From: Sphagnum compactum
Taxonomy: Eukaryota; Bryophyta; Sphagnopsida; Sphagnales
Assembly: GCA_965153455.1 (NCBI GenBank)
Contig: OZ234493.1
Span: forward strand, 36,508,213 to 36,572,212
Direction: 5' to 3'
DNA: 64,000 bases
Part shown: positions 60,994 to 64,000 of the stretch, piece by piece
Layout: the number at the start of each line of letters is the position of its first letter
How positions within the stretch are numbered: the stretch's first letter is position 1
Translations under genes and position numbers: made by a program
Notes under the pieces: generated by a model
The model's database searches: none
Seen by the model: the letters and a program-made list of their open reading frames with translations, nothing else
Told to the model about the DNA's origin: nothing

Positions 60994-63906
60994 ATGCCTG
61001 AGGTAGGTAGAGCTCTTTGTGTGTGTGTGTGTATATGTGTATGTATTATGTATTATGTATGTTGTATGTGTGTCTTCTTCTCTCTTTTCTACTCTTTTCC
61101 TCTCTCTCTCTGGGCTATGGATTTAGAGCATGGTGTTTGATCTGTACACATAAAGAAGAGTGTATCAAACTCTGTCTGTATGTTGCTGTTTGAGATGGAG
61201 ATTTTTTTTTTGGGACTTTCTTAGTGTCATTTATTTATTTATTTTTGGCTCCTTCATCTATATCCCTTTCTTGTCCAGAAACAGCAACCCAAATCTGAGT
61301 GAGAAATGGATGGATGTTCTAAAAGAGATTTGGGGATTTTTTTTACATATGTTCTTTTCTTCTTGAGGATCAGGTTTCTCCAGTTTTCTCAATGTATGTG
61401 TGATTTTTCCATGCAGACTTTTCCTCTCATCTTTGATAGAATTGATTTGTCATTTTCAAGAGGTGTTTTGATGTCATTGAAGAAGGTTTTCCAGTCTTGC
61501 ACTATTTGTATCATACAGATTCTGTAATTTGGGTATTTCATGGGGGTTTTGTTCTTTTCTTCATTTGGAAATCCCACTATCTCCCATTTCCCAATTCAAT
61601 GTTTTTTTGAGTCTATGTAATATGAATTTTGTAGGAGCAGGTTTCCTGCTAGCTATTCTCTGAACACTTCCATATTCTGGCTTGAGATGGATATAGCTCT
61701 GTTTTTGGGAGATTAGTTTTGAAGATTCTCAAGGGATTCCTGAAGAAATTTTGATGTTGGGTGTATGTTTCTCAAGGTCTTTCCAAAGAAATCTGATGTT
61801 GGATGTATGCATTGAAATTGATCCGATTGATATACTGCACAAAAGAAGCAGTTGGTGGGATAAAATCTCTCTTCTGTTTTACTTCTTTTGTCTTTTGTGT
61901 TTTGTTTGTTTTTTCTTTTCTTTTGTTTTCCAGTCTCATGTGTCTCTGTGTGTTTTGATCCTGTTGTAGGTTGATGTAAAGGTGGTAGTGCTGAGAGTGA
62001 TGATGCACTGCGAGGGCTGCGCAAGTACTGTGAAAAGAGCTGTGAAAAGAATACCAGGTGACAAGAAACTCTCCAGTTCAATCAGATTTTTATGGTTCAT
62101 GGCATCACTGCTTTTTTCTGCACTTTGGAGAAATCTCCTAACTGTATTTGGAGGGCACCTTACATACATGAGCATCCTGAGGAGGGATCTTATGCCTACT
62201 CCTTAAGAGTGGGAGAGAAACTGCAGTGCAAGATTCCTCCCCACCCACTCTTAAGGAGTAGGTGTAAGAACCCTCCACCTCCTATGCCTTGTTATCGACA
62301 AATGTTTAAGTTCATGATAATGCTTGCCTCTTGCTTTACAATGGGTGAAGCCATGGGTGGGAGACATTCCCAAAATGCAGGGGCTGGCCTTTCAGCTACT
62401 GCCTAATGTCCCAAAATGCTGGCTGAACTCAGCTACTGCCTTATCCTAGGCCCCCTTGTTTTGGGAATGCCCTGCACCTTGGGGTTTTACCCTACACTCA
62501 TTACTCTTTTGCAAATCTGCTGTTCTTTCTTCTTCTTACAATGTGGTGCTGGAAACATTTGATGTTGTTGAGCGCAGGGATGACATCATATCAAGTCGAT
62601 TTTCCAGGACAGAAAGTGACAGTCACTGGGGCAGTAAAACCAGAAGAAGTTTTCCGCCGGGTTGCCAAAACTGGCAAGTATACCGAGTTTTGGCCAGAGG
62701 AGCCAAAGAAGGCAGAAGGAAAAAAGGAGGAGGAGAAGAAGAAAGAGGAGAAACCCAAAGAGGAGAAACCCAAAGAAGAGAAACCCAAAGAAGAGAAAAA
62801 GGAAGAGAAGAAGAAAGAGGAGAAACCCAAAGATGAAAAGCCCAAAGAAGAAAAGAAGGAAGAGAAGAAGGAAGAGAAAAAAGAAGAGAAGAAAGAAGAG
62901 AAGAAAAAAGAGGAGGAGAAAAAGGAGCCTGCAAAAGAGGGGAAAAAAGAGGTAAAGGTCTCTAACATCTCTTCCCTGTTGAAAAGTTTACCTGTCAAGT
63001 ATCAAAAACCTTCTCTCACCCTTTGACAATCTTGTACCATTTTCAATCTTTGCGTTGAAAAACTCAAATCCTAAAACTCTATGAAGGAAATTTCACATGT
63101 TCTTGGTGTCTCTTTGATTGAATTTCAGCTCAAGTTGATGCCTTCGAATTTTGCAGCTGGGATTCAAATAGTCCCGTTTTGTGGCATGATTTCACAGAGA
63201 AAATCTTAACTCAAAGAAAGGCATTTAGTTGTTCTGTAGCTGTGAAATTCATTATGGTTACTGTATTCTCAATCCAAACACATGTAGTAGTTCTGCAGTT
63301 GTGATCATCCAGAATGGTGGCTGTCAAGTCGTCAGGAGATGATCATCTTATGTCAATGGCAAAGTCTTATGTGAATGGAAACTTTGGTGTTGATGACAAT
63401 CTTGTGTAGATGGTTTGGATATGAATGTTGTCAGGTGCATAGTTGTAAACCAAATTTGGACAAGGCTTTTAAGTAGAAAGAGTTCAAGGGGAAAGGAATT
63501 CTCTTGAATGTAACAGAAAACATTGGGTGGTGGGTGGTTGTGAATTTTCCAGGAGGCCAAAGTGGAGGCAAAGAAAGAGGAGAAAAAAGAGGAGGGTCCA
63601 AAAGGAGATGGAGGAGGTGGTGGTGGTGGTGGTGGTGGTAAGAAGAAGAAAAAGGGCGGCGGTGGTGGAGGCGGTGGTGGTGGTGGAGGTGGAAGTGGAG
63701 GTGGAGGAGGCAAGAAAGAAGAATCCCCCAAGGAGGAGAAGAAGGAAGAAAAGAAGGAAGAGAAAAAGGAGGAGAAGAAGGAGGAAAAGAAGGAAGAGAA
63801 TGAGGGAAAGAAGAAAGAGGAGAAGAGGATGGAACTACCCAAAGAGGATCCATTCCCAGTGACATTTGTTCTTGGGCCTGACTACACTCGATACTACTAC
63901 TATTAG
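60994..63906 (+). CDS. Heavy-metal-associated (HMA) domain plant protein with K/E- and Gly-rich tail
   Basis: Four coding exons: 60994-61002 (ATG CCT GAG/gtaggt), 61970-62057, 62578-62951 and 63553-63906. Phases 0, 1 and 0 match, giving 274 residues. The HMA fold spans about residues 4-70: VDVKVVVLRVMMHCEGCAST (metal-binding CxxC, C17 and C20), KRAVKRIPG, then YQVDFPGQKVTVTG, VFRRVAKTGKYTEFW. Exon 3 continues into dozens of Lys/Glu-Pro repeats (KKEEKPKEE). Exon 4 adds more K/E, two poly-glycine blocks and a second K/E block, and ends VTFVLGPDYTRYYYY. Known of the family: HPP/HIPP proteins bind copper, zinc or cadmium in the cytosol or at membranes. The farnesylation CaaX box of HIPPs is absent, so this is an HPP type. 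The tiny nine-base first exon before an HMA domain is common in this family. Confidence 0.92.
62181..62276. repeat. Long foldback in intron 2 of the HMA-protein gene
   Basis: The arm 62181-62213 (core cctactccttaagagtggg) pairs with 62244-62276 (core cccactcttaaggagtagg). 19 base pairs are perfect; over the full 33-base arms there is one mismatch (a87/a270) and two changes that would be G-U pairs in the sense RNA (t93-g264, g94-t263). The loop is 30 bases (62214-62243). It lies 123 bp into the intron that follows 62057. It could be a small foldback transposon or an intronic hairpin RNA. Confidence 0.85.
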
Positions 63907-64000
63907 GCAACAAAAATGAGATTCCAATGGAAGCCAGTATTATTATTTACAAATAGCCTTCTCACTATAAATTAAAGTCCGAATGCCAAGAGCACAGCAC

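Noticed and set aside
62591-62998. Long minus-strand frame rich in Ser/Phe opposite the HMA gene
   Set aside because: It is the antisense of the Lys/Glu-rich exon; GAA/GAG repeats leave the complement open as TTC/CTC codons.
63348-63842. Minus-strand frame with poly-Ser, poly-Phe and poly-Pro
   Set aside because: Antisense shadow of HMA exon 4 (K/E and glycine codons); no independent start or splice signals.

Overview
This window is plant nuclear DNA. The genes are spliced with GT-AG introns and encode land-plant families: a plant-specific B3 transcription factor, an RS2Z-type SR splicing factor, an NFX1-like zinc-finger protein, and a heavy-metal-associated (HMA) plant protein. Intergenic DNA is AT-rich and full of decayed transposons (hAT-like, PIF/Harbinger-like and a gypsy-type gag), with short runs of the plant telomere-type CCCTAAA motif. 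I cannot name the species. Low gene density, abundant mini-satellites and long decayed-TE tracts suggest a medium or large genome, possibly a fern, lycophyte or gymnosperm, but that is a guess.

Layout. 0-5 kb: no host gene; remnants of a gag-like ORF on the minus strand. 5.7-6.15 kb: first part of a broken PIF/Harbinger transposase. 6.8-7.7 kb: broken pieces of a GCN2-type eIF2-alpha kinase gene, with HisRS-like exons on the plus strand and a kinase glycine-loop exon on the minus strand. 8.7-11.3 kb: an apparently intact B3-domain gene (minus) with an EAR-type motif, preceded by a 51-bp tandem repeat. 12.4-14 kb: the last part of a Harbinger transposase, on the same strand as and almost continuous in protein with the piece at 6.15 kb, followed by an opposing SANT/Myb-like remnant. 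15-18 kb: AT-rich, no gene. 18.1-18.9 kb: three tandem-repeat arrays. 19-22.4 kb: a gene with a long spliced leader and a 149-codon reading frame of a conserved plant family of unknown function. 25.9-29.6 kb: RS2Z-type SR protein gene (minus), six coding exons. 31.8-33.7 kb: hAT-like transposase remnant (minus). 35.7-36.6 kb: a 20-bp-period minisatellite directly abutting the NFX1-like gene. 36.8-46.2 kb: NFXL2-type gene (plus), 15 coding exons in continuous phase, 972 codons. 47-60 kb: repeat-rich, no complete gene, including an inverted-repeat family and several tandem arrays. 61-63.9 kb: HMA-domain protein gene (plus), four coding exons, with a long perfect-stem foldback in its second intron.

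The genes do not form a pathway or cluster. All exon structures were worked out by eye from splice signals, phase and recognisable protein motifs; no transcript or database support was available. The strongest unusual points are the split Harbinger transposase enclosing 6.3 kb with a host B3 gene and GCN2 debris, the intronic foldback in the HMA gene, the minisatellite at the NFXL promoter, and the 48.5-50.5 kb inverted-repeat unit. I did not find a clearly new biological system.
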